Of a stretch of 55,344 bases of DNA, positions 1-8,616 are shown piece after piece. The stretch spans positions 1-55,344 of the forward strand of contig NZ_QOCB01000147.1 of the NCBI RefSeq assembly GCF_003318165.1, read 5' to 3'. The DNA comes from Psychromonas sp. B3M02. Its GTDB lineage: Bacteria; Pseudomonadota; Gammaproteobacteria; Enterobacterales; Psychromonadaceae. Made by a program: the position numbers and the translations under genes. The number at the start of each line of letters is the position of its first letter. The stretch's first letter is position 1. The notes under the pieces were generated by a model that was not told the DNA's origin, searched no databases, and saw only the letters and a program-made list of their open reading frames with translations.

Positions 1-14
1 TAATACAATTGGTA
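1..14. mobile_element. Terminal fragment of a 160-bp MITE, cut by the window edge
   Basis: The first bases, ending ATTGGTA at 8-14, match the end of the miniature element seen complete at 11204-11363 and 55126-55284. They carry the same outer end followed by TTA. Only the end is inside the window, so the assignment rests on about 17 matching bases and would need sequence to the left. Confidence 0.5.
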
Positions 15-36
15 TTAACTGTGAAAATTAAAAGCG

Positions 37-819
37 CTAGGCTTTCTCAGCAATTTTCTTCAGCATAAATGATGTACCAACAAAAGCAAAGCTAGCAGTA
101 ACCATGGTTGATGCACCAAAACCACTGGCACAATCCATCTTCATATTACCGTCTGATTCAGCTTTCTCTTTACACACTTCCCCGTTTAAATCTGGGTAAC
201 TTAACTGCTCAGTAGAAAACACGCAGTTAATTCTGAATTTACGTTTAGGGTTTGTTGTAAAGTTAAAGTGGCGGCGTAATTCTGAACGCACTTTAGCAGC
301 TAAAGGGTCTTGAATCGTACGTGCTAAGTCAGTGACTTGAATTTGTGTTGGGTCTAACTGTCCACCTGCGCCACCACAGGTTAATAATGGGTATTTATTA
401 CGCTTACAATGCGCCACTAACGCGACTTTTGCATGGATACTATCAATGGCATCAAAGATGTAATCCATATTGCTATTTAAATAATCAAAGCAGTTTTGTT
501 TATCAATAAAATCATCAATACAGTTAACGATAATATCTGGGTTGATCTGTTTACAGCGAGCAGCCATCACATCAATTTTTTGTTGGCCAACGGTGTCCGC
601 TAACGCATGGACTTGACGGTTAGTATTAGTCACACATAAATCGTCCATATCGATTAAGGTAATTTGACCAATACCTGAGCGTGCTAATGATTCTACTACC
701 CACGATCCGACACCACCAATCCCAACCACACAGACATGGCTGTCTTTAAATTTGTTTAATGCACGTGTGCCATATAAGCGTTTAATGCCACCAAAGCGGT
801 TTTCATATTGTTCGTTCAT
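37..819 (-). CDS. tcdA: tRNA threonylcarbamoyladenosine dehydratase TcdA
   Basis: The 260-residue protein is an E1-like ThiF/MoeB-fold enzyme. TcdA uses ATP to cyclise t6A37 in tRNAs to ct6A, working with the CsdA/CsdE sulfur relay in E. coli. The sequence shows the nucleotide-binding loop VVGIGGVGSW near residue 30, followed by the DMDD acidic turn and TNTNRQ, which are signatures of the family. Length is close to the E. coli protein (about 268). It is a single gene with no obvious operon partner and its 3' end abuts a MITE end at 1-14. The ribosome site before the ATG is weak. Assignment is secure at family level. Confidence 0.9.
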   Translation of the reverse strand: MNEQYENRFGGIKRLYGTRALNKFKDSHVCVVGIGGVGSWVVESLARSGIGQITLIDMDDLCVTNTNRQVHALADTVGQQKIDVMAARCKQINPDIIVNCIDDFIDKQNCFDYLNSNMDYIFDAIDSIHAKVALVAHCKRNKYPLLTCGGAGGQLDPTQIQVTDLARTIQDPLAAKVRSELRRHFNFTTNPKRKFRINCVFSTEQLSYPDLNGEVCKEKAESDGNMKMDCASGFGASTMVTASFAFVGTSFMLKKIAEKA

Positions 820-973
820 GGGTAACTCATGTTGATTTTGGAAGCAGGATTATACTGCCTGTTATTGAATATGCAAAAAACAGTATTGATTTTCCAGCTA
901 AGAAAGGAAGCATTTCACCTACTTATTATAAATAACTACCTGTTTATCAATTAGTTTGATCAAAGTATAAGAA

Positions 974-1039
974 TGCGAATATTTCACAACAAAATAGTGA
1001 ATATTGCGTGATAAGTTCGTGATATCTACTCGCCATACT
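974..1039 (+). promoter_or_regulatory. Candidate OmpR/PhoB-type operator and promoter of the spondin genes
   Basis: Two exact direct repeats CGTGATA (1007-1013 and 1018-1024) lie 11 bp apart, one helical turn, and a possible -10 CATACT (1034-1039) follows 9 bp later with no obvious -35. This 7-4-7 arrangement next to a -10 is how PhoB/OmpR family activators typically bind. Just upstream is an inverted repeat, AATATTTCAC (977-986) against GTGAATATT (997-1005), with one extra base. The response regulator encoded at 2553 is an obvious candidate ligand, but that link is inference. Confidence 0.4.
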
Positions 1040-1088
1040 CTCTTCATCAACTAAGCACACTTAACTTAAGATAAAAGGGAGTTTCAAC

Positions 1089-1763
1089 ATGACAAACAAG
1101 CATTTTATTACGGCTGGACTTTTGGGGCTATTTTCGGCAACCACTCAAGCACAAGATTTAACGGTTACTGTCACTAACTTAACGCATAATATCTATTTCA
1201 CTCCAATTGTTGCGGGCGCACATGATTCAGCGACTGAAATCTTTGAAACCACCACAGCGGCAACAGCCGAGTTAGAGGAGTTAGCAGAAGGTGGTGATAT
1301 CTCTGGTGTAAGTAGTATCTTAGGTAATGCGGGTGCAGATGTTATTGAAAATCCTGCTGATGGTTTATTAGCATCAGGTGAATCCACTAGTTTTGTATTA
1401 AGTAATTCAAGTGGTAACGATTACCTATCTGTTGCCGCTATGATGCTTCCAACCAATGATGCCTTTATTGGTTTAGATAGCTGGGAGATCCCAAGTGAAG
1501 CCGGTACTTACACTGTTTTCTTGAATGCTTATGATGCAGGAACAGAAGCCAATGATGAATTAGCGGCAAGTATCCCAGCCTTTCCTGGTGGTGATGCAGG
1601 TTCAGGCGGTTCAGGTGTGACAACAGAAATCAGCAATGCAACTGTGCATATTCACCCTGGTGTTGTGGGGGATGATGATGCGGAAGGTGGCATTAGTGAT
1701 TTAGACAATAGTTCACATCGTTGGTTAAACCCTGTTGCTAAATTGACTGTCGTTGTTGAATAG
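1089..1763 (+). CDS. Secreted Spondin_N domain protein
   Basis: A 224-residue exported protein. Residues 1-22 form a signal peptide with probable cleavage after TTQAQ. The mature part starts LTVTVTNLTH and contains YFTPIV, TSFVLS, NDAFIGL, YDAGTEAND and HPG motifs typical of bacterial Spondin_N (F-spondin N-terminal) proteins, whose function in bacteria is not established. It has no cysteines and is acidic. The start is supported by AAAAGGGAG upstream. It lies 8 bp before a related lipoprotein gene and upstream of a two-component system, suggesting one transcription unit. Family call is fairly sure; role unknown, possibly surface or periplasmic sensing or adhesion. Confidence 0.75.
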   Translation: MTNKHFITAGLLGLFSATTQAQDLTVTVTNLTHNIYFTPIVAGAHDSATEIFETTTAATAELEELAEGGDISGVSSILGNAGADVIENPADGLLASGESTSFVLSNSSGNDYLSVAAMMLPTNDAFIGLDSWEIPSEAGTYTVFLNAYDAGTEANDELAASIPAFPGGDAGSGGSGVTTEISNATVHIHPGVVGDDDAEGGISDLDNSSHRWLNPVAKLTVVVE

Positions 1764-1771
1764 GAGGCTTT

Positions 1772-2485
1772 ATGAGTAAATTTGCTAAAGTCACTATAGC
1801 AACCCTTGGCGGGTTAGCGTTAGCAGCATGTAATGATGACTCTGATACAGTGACTATAATTGAAACACCCGTAGAGTATGAAGTGGTATTAAAGAACCTA
1901 ACCAATGGTCAGCCTATTTCACCACCATCATTACTCTTACACAATACTGGCGCGCTGTTTACCGTTGGTGAATCTGCTTCTGAGGCACTAGAGCTATTAG
2001 CAGAATCAGGGGATGCGAGTGAAATATTAAGTGACACTAGCTTTATTCTCAGTTCAGCGAGTGCTAGTGGCGGTATTACCTATGGTACATCTACCTCAAT
2101 TACAGTGAGTTACACCGATAATGTAAAATATTTATCATTTGTTAGCATGTTAGGAAATAGTAATGATGCTTTCACCGGTCTTAACCAAGTGGACTTAACA
2201 GATTTAGCGCTGAATGATTCAGTCACCTACCAAACAGTGGCTTATGATGCAGGTACTGAAGCAAATACAGAAACGGCTGATACTGTACCAGGTCCAGCTT
2301 CTAACGCAGCCTCTTCGGATGGGACTGCTGGCGAAGCCTTTAATGCTGAACGAGATGATATAGATATAGTGACAATGCACCCAGGGATTGTGAGTAGTGA
2401 TGATGGTTTAACTACATCGGCGTTAACTTACCAACAGAAATTCGATAACCCTGTTATGTCAGTTACCATCACTCGTACCAGGTAA
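1772..2485 (+). CDS. Spondin_N domain lipoprotein
   Basis: A 237-residue paralogue of the preceding gene. The N-terminus MSKFAKVTIATLGGLALAAC ends in a lipobox (LAAC), so the protein is probably a lipoprotein anchored through Cys20. The body repeats the upstream protein's landmarks: YEVVLKNLTNGQPISPP, NDAFTGL, YDAGTEANTE and MHPGI. The two likely arose by tandem duplication followed by divergence, one copy soluble and one membrane-anchored. An AGGAGG ribosome site lies in the 8-bp gap. The response regulator starts 67 bp downstream without an evident terminator between, so co-transcription is plausible. Function unknown. Confidence 0.75.
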   Translation: MSKFAKVTIATLGGLALAACNDDSDTVTIIETPVEYEVVLKNLTNGQPISPPSLLLHNTGALFTVGESASEALELLAESGDASEILSDTSFILSSASASGGITYGTSTSITVSYTDNVKYLSFVSMLGNSNDAFTGLNQVDLTDLALNDSVTYQTVAYDAGTEANTETADTVPGPASNAASSDGTAGEAFNAERDDIDIVTMHPGIVSSDDGLTTSALTYQQKFDNPVMSVTITRTR

Positions 2486-2552
2486 ACTAGTGTGACTTAT
2501 TGATTGTTAACCGCTTTAACCTTCAATAAGTCTCTTTCTTAGAGAGTTGAAA

Positions 2553-3290
2553 ATGGCAGATAGTATTTTAATCGTAGAAGATGACCAAGACATTGCAGAG
2601 TTAATTAAGGTGAATATGGAGGATCTTGGTTTAGCAGTAACACATTGTGATAATGGCGAAGATGCGATTAAACAAGCTTTAGAAAATGATTACTCATTAT
2701 TAATGTTAGACCTGAATTTACCTGGCTGTAGTGGTTTAGATGTTTGTCGTAAAGTCAGAGAGAGTAAACCTGCTCAAGCAATCTTAATGCTTACCGCAAG
2801 AACCTCAGAATTAGATCGTGTCCTAGGCTTAGAGTTAGGGGCCGATGATTATATGGCGAAACCCTTCAGCGTAAGAGAGTTACAAGCACGTGTACATGCC
2901 TTACTACGCCGTGTTCATCTTTTACAAAATAACCAAACTCAAGAGCCGGTAGCCGATAACAGCGTTATTTGTCATGGCCAATTAATGATTAACCAGCGCA
3001 CCCATGAAGTGGTGTTGCGTGAACAGAGTTTAGAGTTAACCTCCACTGAATTTGACCTATTGAGCTTTATGGCTCAACACCCTGGGCAAGTATTCTCACG
3101 TACACAACTATTGGATAAAGTGTGGGGTTATCAGCATAGTGGTTATGAGCACACTGTAAATTCACATATTAATCGTCTTCGTAACAAGTTAGTGGCTGGT
3201 CAACCTAATTCAAATAACAAAGTATTCCCACATATCATCCAAACCGTTTTTGGTGTGGGTTATAAGTTTAGTCCGGAAGGTGTCGCTTAA
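2553..3290 (+). CDS. OmpR/PhoB-family response regulator
   Basis: The product is a two-domain transcription regulator of about 245 residues. The receiver domain (residues 1-115) has the acidic pair VEDD, the phospho-acceptor Asp53 in LMLDLNLPG, the conserved Thr in LTART, and Lys in MAKPFS. The C-terminal winged helix (about 140-240) has ELTSTEFDLLSFMAQHPG and VNSHINRLRNKL. ATG at 2553 is preferred over an in-frame TTG 6 bp earlier because AGAG lies at suitable distance. The stop overlaps the kinase start (TAATG), indicating translational coupling. It probably controls the adjacent spondin genes, which is inferred from position and the direct repeats at 1007-1024. Confidence 0.88.
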   Translation: MADSILIVEDDQDIAELIKVNMEDLGLAVTHCDNGEDAIKQALENDYSLLMLDLNLPGCSGLDVCRKVRESKPAQAILMLTARTSELDRVLGLELGADDYMAKPFSVRELQARVHALLRRVHLLQNNQTQEPVADNSVICHGQLMINQRTHEVVLREQSLELTSTEFDLLSFMAQHPGQVFSRTQLLDKVWGYQHSGYEHTVNSHINRLRNKLVAGQPNSNNKVFPHIIQTVFGVGYKFSPEGVA

Positions 3291-4765
3291 TGAAGGTGTC
3301 CCTTTATCAACGCATGACTCTAGCTTTAGTACTGCTGTTTATTGCCATCACCTGTGTAGTTTCTTGGTGGACTAAGACTTTAGAAAAAAGCTCTCATCAC
3401 GAAGCGGAGCAGCGTCTTCATCTAGAACTTGCTGAACATTTAGGTCACGATAACCCATTATTAAAAGAGGGGGTTTATGACAAAGGTGCGCTTAAAAACC
3501 TGTTTCATAGCTTAATGATTTTAGGGCCTAGTTTTGAATTTTATTTTATTTCTCCAAGTGGCCAATTAGTTAGCTACTCTGCTGAAAAGAGTGCAATAAA
3601 GCGCCAACAGATTAATGTGGCACCCTTAGTGGATTTTATCAATCGTAAAAAATCATTGCCTATTTATGGTGATGATCCTCGTGATAGTAATCAGCAGAAA
3701 ATATTCTCTGCGGCACCTATTTATAACGATGAAAACCTACAAGGGTATTTATATGTGATCATTGGAGGTCAAGCCTATGACTCCGCTTTTGCTGATGTAG
3801 AGTCTGATTTACTGCGCTCGCAATCGGTTATTTTTATATTAGCTGTGGTGGTCGCTTTCTTTTTAGTATCGATCATCTTATTACGTATTTTAACTAATCC
3901 TTTAAAACAGTTGACCAATAATATCCGTGCTTTTAAAAAAGCCGGATTTGAAAAGAACAAAGTAGAGTTGCAACAGTGGCCTGCTGCAAAACATAACGAG
4001 ATCCATGAACTCGGTGATGCTTTTAATGAGATGGCTGAACAAATTAATTATCAATTTGTACAACTGCAATCCATTGATAAAACCAGAAGAGAGATGTTAA
4101 CGGATCTTTCTCACGACTTACGTACACCCTTGGCGGCTTTACAAGGTTACTTAGAAACCATTAAGTTACGTGGTGATGCTTTAGATAAAGAGCAACATCT
4201 GCGCTTTATTGACATAGCGTTTAAAAATGCCAATCAATTAAAAAAGCTGGTGGATCAAATTTTTGAATTAGCACATCTAGATGGTGGGCAGGTTACCTTA
4301 CAATTGGAAACCTTCCCGTTACCTGAGTTGTTGCATGACATTGTGGCTAAGTTTCAACATCGTTTGCAAGATAAACAATTGAAGCTAAACATTGCCCCTG
4401 AGCATTGTGATTATATGGTGTACACGGATATTGGTAAATTGGAGCGAGTGTTAAGTAACTTGATTGATAATGCCATTCGTCATAGTCATCAGGGCGGTTG
4501 TATCAGTATTGCAGTGAACGAAGAGGATAACAACAAGTTACATCTTACGCTCAGCGATAATGGAACTGGGATTCATGAGCATGAATTAGCTTATATCTTT
4601 GATGCACGTTACCGTGCAAGTAATGCCATCTTCGATAAAAAAGAACATGGTGGTTTAGGGTTAGCAATCACCCAAAAGTTATTACGTTTATTACACTCTG
4701 AGATTCGTGTAGAAAGCCAAATCGGCAAAGGTACTTCTTTTCATTTTTGCCTAAACAGAAGCTAA
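3290..4765 (+). CDS. Membrane sensor histidine kinase
   Basis: A 491-residue kinase partner of the overlapping regulator gene. Transmembrane segment 1 is about residues 9-27 and segment 2 about 183-203, bounding a periplasmic sensor of some 155 residues with no recognised domain. A HAMP linker follows, then HisKA with phospho-accepting His275 in DLSHDLRTPLAALQGY, and a HATPase_c domain with N (LSNLIDNAIRHS), G1 (LSDNGTGI) and G2 (HGGLGLAI) boxes. The signal is unknown. Possible ligands include something bound by the co-encoded spondin proteins, but this is speculation from neighbourhood only. Confidence 0.88.
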   Translation: MKVSLYQRMTLALVLLFIAITCVVSWWTKTLEKSSHHEAEQRLHLELAEHLGHDNPLLKEGVYDKGALKNLFHSLMILGPSFEFYFISPSGQLVSYSAEKSAIKRQQINVAPLVDFINRKKSLPIYGDDPRDSNQQKIFSAAPIYNDENLQGYLYVIIGGQAYDSAFADVESDLLRSQSVIFILAVVVAFFLVSIILLRILTNPLKQLTNNIRAFKKAGFEKNKVELQQWPAAKHNEIHELGDAFNEMAEQINYQFVQLQSIDKTRREMLTDLSHDLRTPLAALQGYLETIKLRGDALDKEQHLRFIDIAFKNANQLKKLVDQIFELAHLDGGQVTLQLETFPLPELLHDIVAKFQHRLQDKQLKLNIAPEHCDYMVYTDIGKLERVLSNLIDNAIRHSHQGGCISIAVNEEDNNKLHLTLSDNGTGIHEHELAYIFDARYRASNAIFDKKEHGGLGLAITQKLLRLLHSEIRVESQIGKGTSFHFCLNRS

Positions 4766-4794
4766 CTCCCCCTTTAAGCATGCCACTTTCCTAC

Positions 4795-4834
4795 CAGTGC
4801 TTACGTTTATATTTGCCGTAAGCACTGTTTTTTT
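4795..4834. terminator. Intrinsic terminator between convergent genes
   Basis: A perfect 11-bp stem, CAGTGCTTACG (4795-4805) with CGTAAGCACTG (4817-4827), is followed by seven T. It ends the two-component operon; the opposite strand lacks a good T run, so it serves mainly the plus strand. Confidence 0.85.
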
Positions 4835-4845
4835 ATTGATGATTT

Positions 4846-6168
4846 TTACTTAACACGAACATTTTCATTGAAGTGCTCAATGGCTTCAACCACTCGTGTT
4901 GCACCATTTTGTATATCTTCCATAGTGATACCAGCTTCTGTTGAAAACTCTAAAGCATTGCTTACTTCTCTTTTACATTGGTCTATTAAACTCACAGCCT
5001 CTGCCATTTGTTGCACGTTATCGTTGACCACTTTACTGATCTCTTCAGTGGTGGTGTTGGTGCGTGAGGCTAGGCTTCTTACTTCATCTGCAACCACTGC
5101 AAAACCACGGCCTTGTTCACCAGCTCGAGCCGCTTCAATCGCAGCATTAAGTGCTAATAAATTAGTTTGTTCTGCAATGCCTTTTACACTGCCTGCTAGG
5201 TTACTAATATGTTCTGAATGCACATTTAAAAACTTAATGTTTTCACTGACTTTTTCCATTTGCTCCGTTAACTGCTGCATACCATTGATGGTATCTTGAA
5301 TAATGCCTTTACACTTCTCCGATTGATCCTGTGTTTCACCTGAGACTTGGTGAGCTATTTGTGAGGCTTCAATGGCGGCTTGTTCCTGCTCTATTTGTGA
5401 GGTAATTAAGGTCGCAAATTTAATGATTTTATAGAGTTCACCACGGTCATTATGAATTGGATTATAGGACGCTTCTAACCAGATTTCTCGACCACCACTA
5501 TCAATGCGTTTAAAGCGGTTAGAGACCGCTTCACCACTGCCTAGTTTTTCCCAGAATAGACGGTACTCATCAGTGCTTGTTTCTGCAGGGTCACAGAACA
5601 TACGGTGATGCTGCCCTTGAATCTCATCTAGGCGATAACCCATGCCTTGTAAAAAGTTACTGTTGGCTGTGATCACTTCGCCGGTAGGTGTAAACTCAAT
5701 AGTAGACATAGAGCGATTTATAGCCGCTAATGTGTCTTGTTGTTGACGTGAGTGTTCGATAGTACGTGTTAATTCAGTACAGAAAACCACAAATGAAGCT
5801 AAATTATTTTGCTCATCTACAATCGGTTCAATTATGGATCTAAGCCAAGTCAATTCCCCATTGCTTTTATCTGCTTGCACGGCGCCGTGCCAACTATTAC
5901 CTGAGAGTAATGCTGCTTTTAAAGCCTTAAAATGGGCTGTATCTCGGTAGTGTTCTGGTACCATTTCTGTGAAATGTTTGCCTTCAATGTCATTGATCTT
6001 GAAACCTAACTCCGTTTCTGTCATATCGTTGATAGCTGTTATCTTCCCGCTTTTATCCAACTCAAAATGAATCATATCTTCTTTAAGGCTTTGGCCAACC
6101 TGTTTAAGAATAAATAGTTCGTCCTGAAGTTTTTTATTTTCTTCCTTTAATGCTTTGCTCTTAAACAT
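4846..6168 (-). CDS. Soluble methyl-accepting chemotaxis protein with two PAS domains (BdlA-like)
   Basis: A 440-residue cytoplasmic chemoreceptor. Residues 1-30 are a basic coiled coil, PAS1 spans about 30-140 (ITAINDMTETELGF, HGAVQADKSNGELTWL), PAS2 about 150-260 (ITANSNFLQGMGYRLDEIQG, HRMFCDP), and the signalling hairpin about 280-440 carries the CheA/CheW-binding tip GIAEQTNLLALNAAIEAARA. No transmembrane segment is visible. The layout equals that of Pseudomonas BdlA (biofilm dispersal) and Aer-like sensors, in which PAS domains bind haem or FAD; which cofactor applies here is unknown. The second helix after the tip is short, as in BdlA. Single gene, convergent with the kinase. Confidence 0.85.
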   Translation of the reverse strand: MFKSKALKEENKKLQDELFILKQVGQSLKEDMIHFELDKSGKITAINDMTETELGFKINDIEGKHFTEMVPEHYRDTAHFKALKAALLSGNSWHGAVQADKSNGELTWLRSIIEPIVDEQNNLASFVVFCTELTRTIEHSRQQQDTLAAINRSMSTIEFTPTGEVITANSNFLQGMGYRLDEIQGQHHRMFCDPAETSTDEYRLFWEKLGSGEAVSNRFKRIDSGGREIWLEASYNPIHNDRGELYKIIKFATLITSQIEQEQAAIEASQIAHQVSGETQDQSEKCKGIIQDTINGMQQLTEQMEKVSENIKFLNVHSEHISNLAGSVKGIAEQTNLLALNAAIEAARAGEQGRGFAVVADEVRSLASRTNTTTEEISKVVNDNVQQMAEAVSLIDQCKREVSNALEFSTEAGITMEDIQNGATRVVEAIEHFNENVRVK

Positions 6169-6300
6169 GTACTTGCTCTCTAAAAAGTTGTTTATAAAAA
6201 ATACATTATGGATAAGAGTGTAGTTAATTTAAGTAAAAAGTGGTAATTAAATGATGATTAATTAGTGTTTTAGAGGGGGAATAAATGAATTTATTTAAAA

Positions 6301-6829
6301 GATAGCTTCCATCTCTTTTGTGTTTTCATCGCGTACGTAATTTCTTTACTTTATAACAGACACAAAAAAGCCAAGCTAAATGTTTGGCTTAAAATCTTTA
6401 AGTTTATCTAAAAATATTAGTTAGATGCTTCAACGATAGTTTTCATCTCTTTCGTGTTTTCATCACGTACGTAATTTCTTTACTTTTATAACAGATATAA
6501 AAAAGCCAAGCTAAATGCTTGGCTTATAATATCTTAAAGCTAATTAACTAAAAATTAGTTAGATGCTTCAACGGTAGTTTTCATATCTTTCGTGTTTTCA
6601 TCACGTACGTAATTTCTTTACTTTATAACAGATATAAAAAAAGCCAAGCTAAATGCTTGGCTTATAATATCTTAAAGCTAATTAACTAAAAATTAGTTAG
6701 ATGCTTCAACGATAGCTTCCATCTCTTTTGTATTTTCATCGCGTACGTAATTTCTTTACTTTATAACAGATATAAAAAAGCCAAGCTAAATGCTTGGCTT
6801 ATAATATCTTAAAGCTAATTAACTAAAAA
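6301..6829 (-). repeat. Tandem array of the ilvC 3' end plus terminator, four units
   Basis: Three full units (6417-6554, 6555-6692, 6693-6829; 138, 138 and 137 bp) and one partial, more diverged unit (6301-6416) follow ilvC directly. Read on the minus strand, each unit holds a terminator hairpin (AAGCCAAGC with GCTTGGCTT) and then a degenerate copy of the last 40-60 bp of ilvC ending IVEASN-stop or a variant. The first 37 bases of each copy match the true ilvC end closely, after which a small insertion and shifts break the frame. Units differ from one another at several positions. No ORF of note runs through the array. Confidence 0.9.
6772..6800 (-). terminator. ilvC terminator (first of four repeated copies)
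   Basis: Minus-strand hairpin AAGCCAAGC (from 6800 down to 6792) and GCTTGGCTT (6786-6778) with a 5-base loop, followed by a T run. Equivalent hairpins recur in each unit of the 6301-6829 array, near 6370, 6500 and 6640. Confidence 0.85.
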
Positions 6830-8314
6830 TTAGTTAGATGCTTCAACGATTGTTTTCATATCTTTCATGTAACCGCGTAGTTTCTTACCTACGATTTCTA
6901 CTGGGTGGTTACGAATCTCTTCGTTGATTTCGATTAAGCGAGCGTTATCAACAGAGTTAGATTTAACTGTTAATGCTTTACCTAGGAACTCAGGGTTCAT
7001 TGCTTTAACGAAGTCTGCAAGTAGTGGTTTTGCAGCGTGGTCAAATAGGTAACAACCGTACTCAGCTGTATCAGAGATAACAACGTTCATTTCGTAAAGT
7101 TTCTTACGAGCGATGGTGTTAGCGATTAGTGGCGTTTCATGAAGAGACTCGTAGTATGCAGACTCTTCGATGATACCTGATGCAGTCATTGCTTCAAATG
7201 CAAGTTCAACACCTGCTTTGATCATTGCTACTAGGAAGATACCGTGGTCGTAGAACTCTTGCTCATCGATTTCCATGTCACCAGCTGGTTGTTTTTCAAA
7301 ACCAGTTTCAGCTGTTGCTGCACGCCATTTAAGTAGGTTAACGTCATCGTTAGCCCAGTCAGCCATCATAGTTGCAGAGAATTCACCTTCAATGATGTCA
7401 TCCATGTGCTTGTTGAATAGCGGACGTAGGATATCTTTAAGTTCTAAAGACATATCGAATGCTTTGATTTTAGCAGGGTTAGATAGACGATCCATCATGT
7501 TAGTGATACCGCCGTATTTAAGACCTTCAGTTACAGTTTCCCAACCGTATTGAATTAGTTTTGAAGCGTATGCTGGCTCAAGGCCGTCAGCAACCATTTT
7601 TTCAAAACCTAAGATTGCGCCAGTTTGTAACATACCACATAAGATAGTTTGCTCACCCATTAGGTCAGATTTAACTTCAGCAACAAAAGAAGACATAAGA
7701 ACACCAGCACGGTCACCACCAGTAGCAGATGCGTATGCTTTAGCCCATGCTAAACCGTGGTTTTGTGGGTCATTTGCAGGGTGAACAGCGATTAGTGTTG
7801 GTACACCGAAACCACGTTTGTATTCTTCACGTACTTCAGAACCAGGACATTTAGGTGCACACATGATAACAGTGATATCTTCACGTACTTGCATACCTTC
7901 TTCAACGATGTTGAAACCGTGAGAGTAAGCTAGTGTAGAACCTTCTTTCATTAATGGCATTACTGCACCAACAACCGCTGTGTGTTGTTTGTCAGGAGTT
8001 AGGTTACATAGTAAGTCAGCTTGTGGAATTAGCTCTTCGTAAGTACCAACTGTGAAACCATTTTCAGTTGCATTTTTCCAAGATTGACGTTTTTCAGCGA
8101 TTGCTTCAGCACGTAATGTGTAAGAAACGTCAAGACCTGAGTCACGCATGTTAAGACCTTGGTTAAGACCTTGCGCACCACAACCGATGATAACTACTTT
8201 TTTGCCTTTTAATGCTTCACAACCGTCAGCAAATTCGCTGCGATCCATAAAACGACATTGACCTAGTTGATGTAACTTCTCACGTAGAGGAAGAGTATTA
8301 AAGTAGTTAGCCAT
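6830..8314 (-). CDS. ilvC: Ketol-acid reductoisomerase (class II)
   Basis: A 494-residue NADPH- and Mg-dependent enzyme of valine, leucine and isoleucine synthesis, converting acetolactate or acetohydroxybutyrate to the dihydroxy acids. Length marks the long class II form (E. coli 491). The Rossmann loop [21 protein letters not shown] is near residue 40, and the C-terminal half contains the duplicated knotted domain with the Mg-binding D/E residues ([24 protein letters not shown]). An upstream CGGAG sets the start. It diverges from sseA-ilvY, and IlvY is the expected activator responding to substrate. The 3' end is reiterated downstream (6301-6829). Confidence 0.97.
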   Translation of the reverse strand: MANYFNTLPLREKLHQLGQCRFMDRSEFADGCEALKGKKVVIIGCGAQGLNQGLNMRDSGLDVSYTLRAEAIAEKRQSWKNATENGFTVGTYEELIPQADLLCNLTPDKQHTAVVGAVMPLMKEGSTLAYSHGFNIVEEGMQVREDITVIMCAPKCPGSEVREEYKRGFGVPTLIAVHPANDPQNHGLAWAKAYASATGGDRAGVLMSSFVAEVKSDLMGEQTILCGMLQTGAILGFEKMVADGLEPAYASKLIQYGWETVTEGLKYGGITNMMDRLSNPAKIKAFDMSLELKDILRPLFNKHMDDIIEGEFSATMMADWANDDVNLLKWRAATAETGFEKQPAGDMEIDEQEFYDHGIFLVAMIKAGVELAFEAMTASGIIEESAYYESLHETPLIANTIARKKLYEMNVVISDTAEYGCYLFDHAAKPLLADFVKAMNPEFLGKALTVKSNSVDNARLIEINEEIRNHPVEIVGKKLRGYMKDMKTIVEASN

Positions 8315-8399
8315 GTTAGCTGCACTCCGAAATAAATTAATAGGGGAAATGACATTTTAATAAGGGGTCATTTGAATTCGGGAGTCACTATAACGCATA

Positions 8400-8480
8400 T
8401 CGAGTATTGCGCAAAATGATATATTAGCAATGTTACGTTGCGTTAAATGAAATGATACAATGGCAGTATTGCATTTAGTG
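8400..8480. promoter_or_regulatory. Candidate IlvY operator region between ilvC and sseA-ilvY
   Basis: The 302-bp divergent gap contains ATTGC and GCAAT in inverted orientation (about 8406-8431), a further TTGCG near 8438 and ATTGC near 8470. LysR-family IlvY in E. coli binds paired operators in the equivalent ilvC-ilvY gap. The sites were picked by eye and no exact consensus is claimed. Confidence 0.3.
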
Positions 8481-8616
8481 AAGTGAATCTTACTTTTATC
8501 ATACAAATGTGAGCATCACGATATCATGAAGGTTATTTTGCGATTATGATGTATTTTTTAATGGTCCACTTACTATTGTCTTTATTTGTTAACTTATTGT
8601 ATAAAAAGGAGTTTAT

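Noticed and set aside
4868-5299. 143-codon plus-strand ORF
   Set aside because: Lies fully antisense inside the chemoreceptor gene and is a frame shadow with serine/leucine-rich low-complexity sequence.
6301-6829. CRISPR-like regular repeats
   Set aside because: Units are 138 bp, directly adjacent without unique spacers, and clearly derived from ilvC and its terminator.
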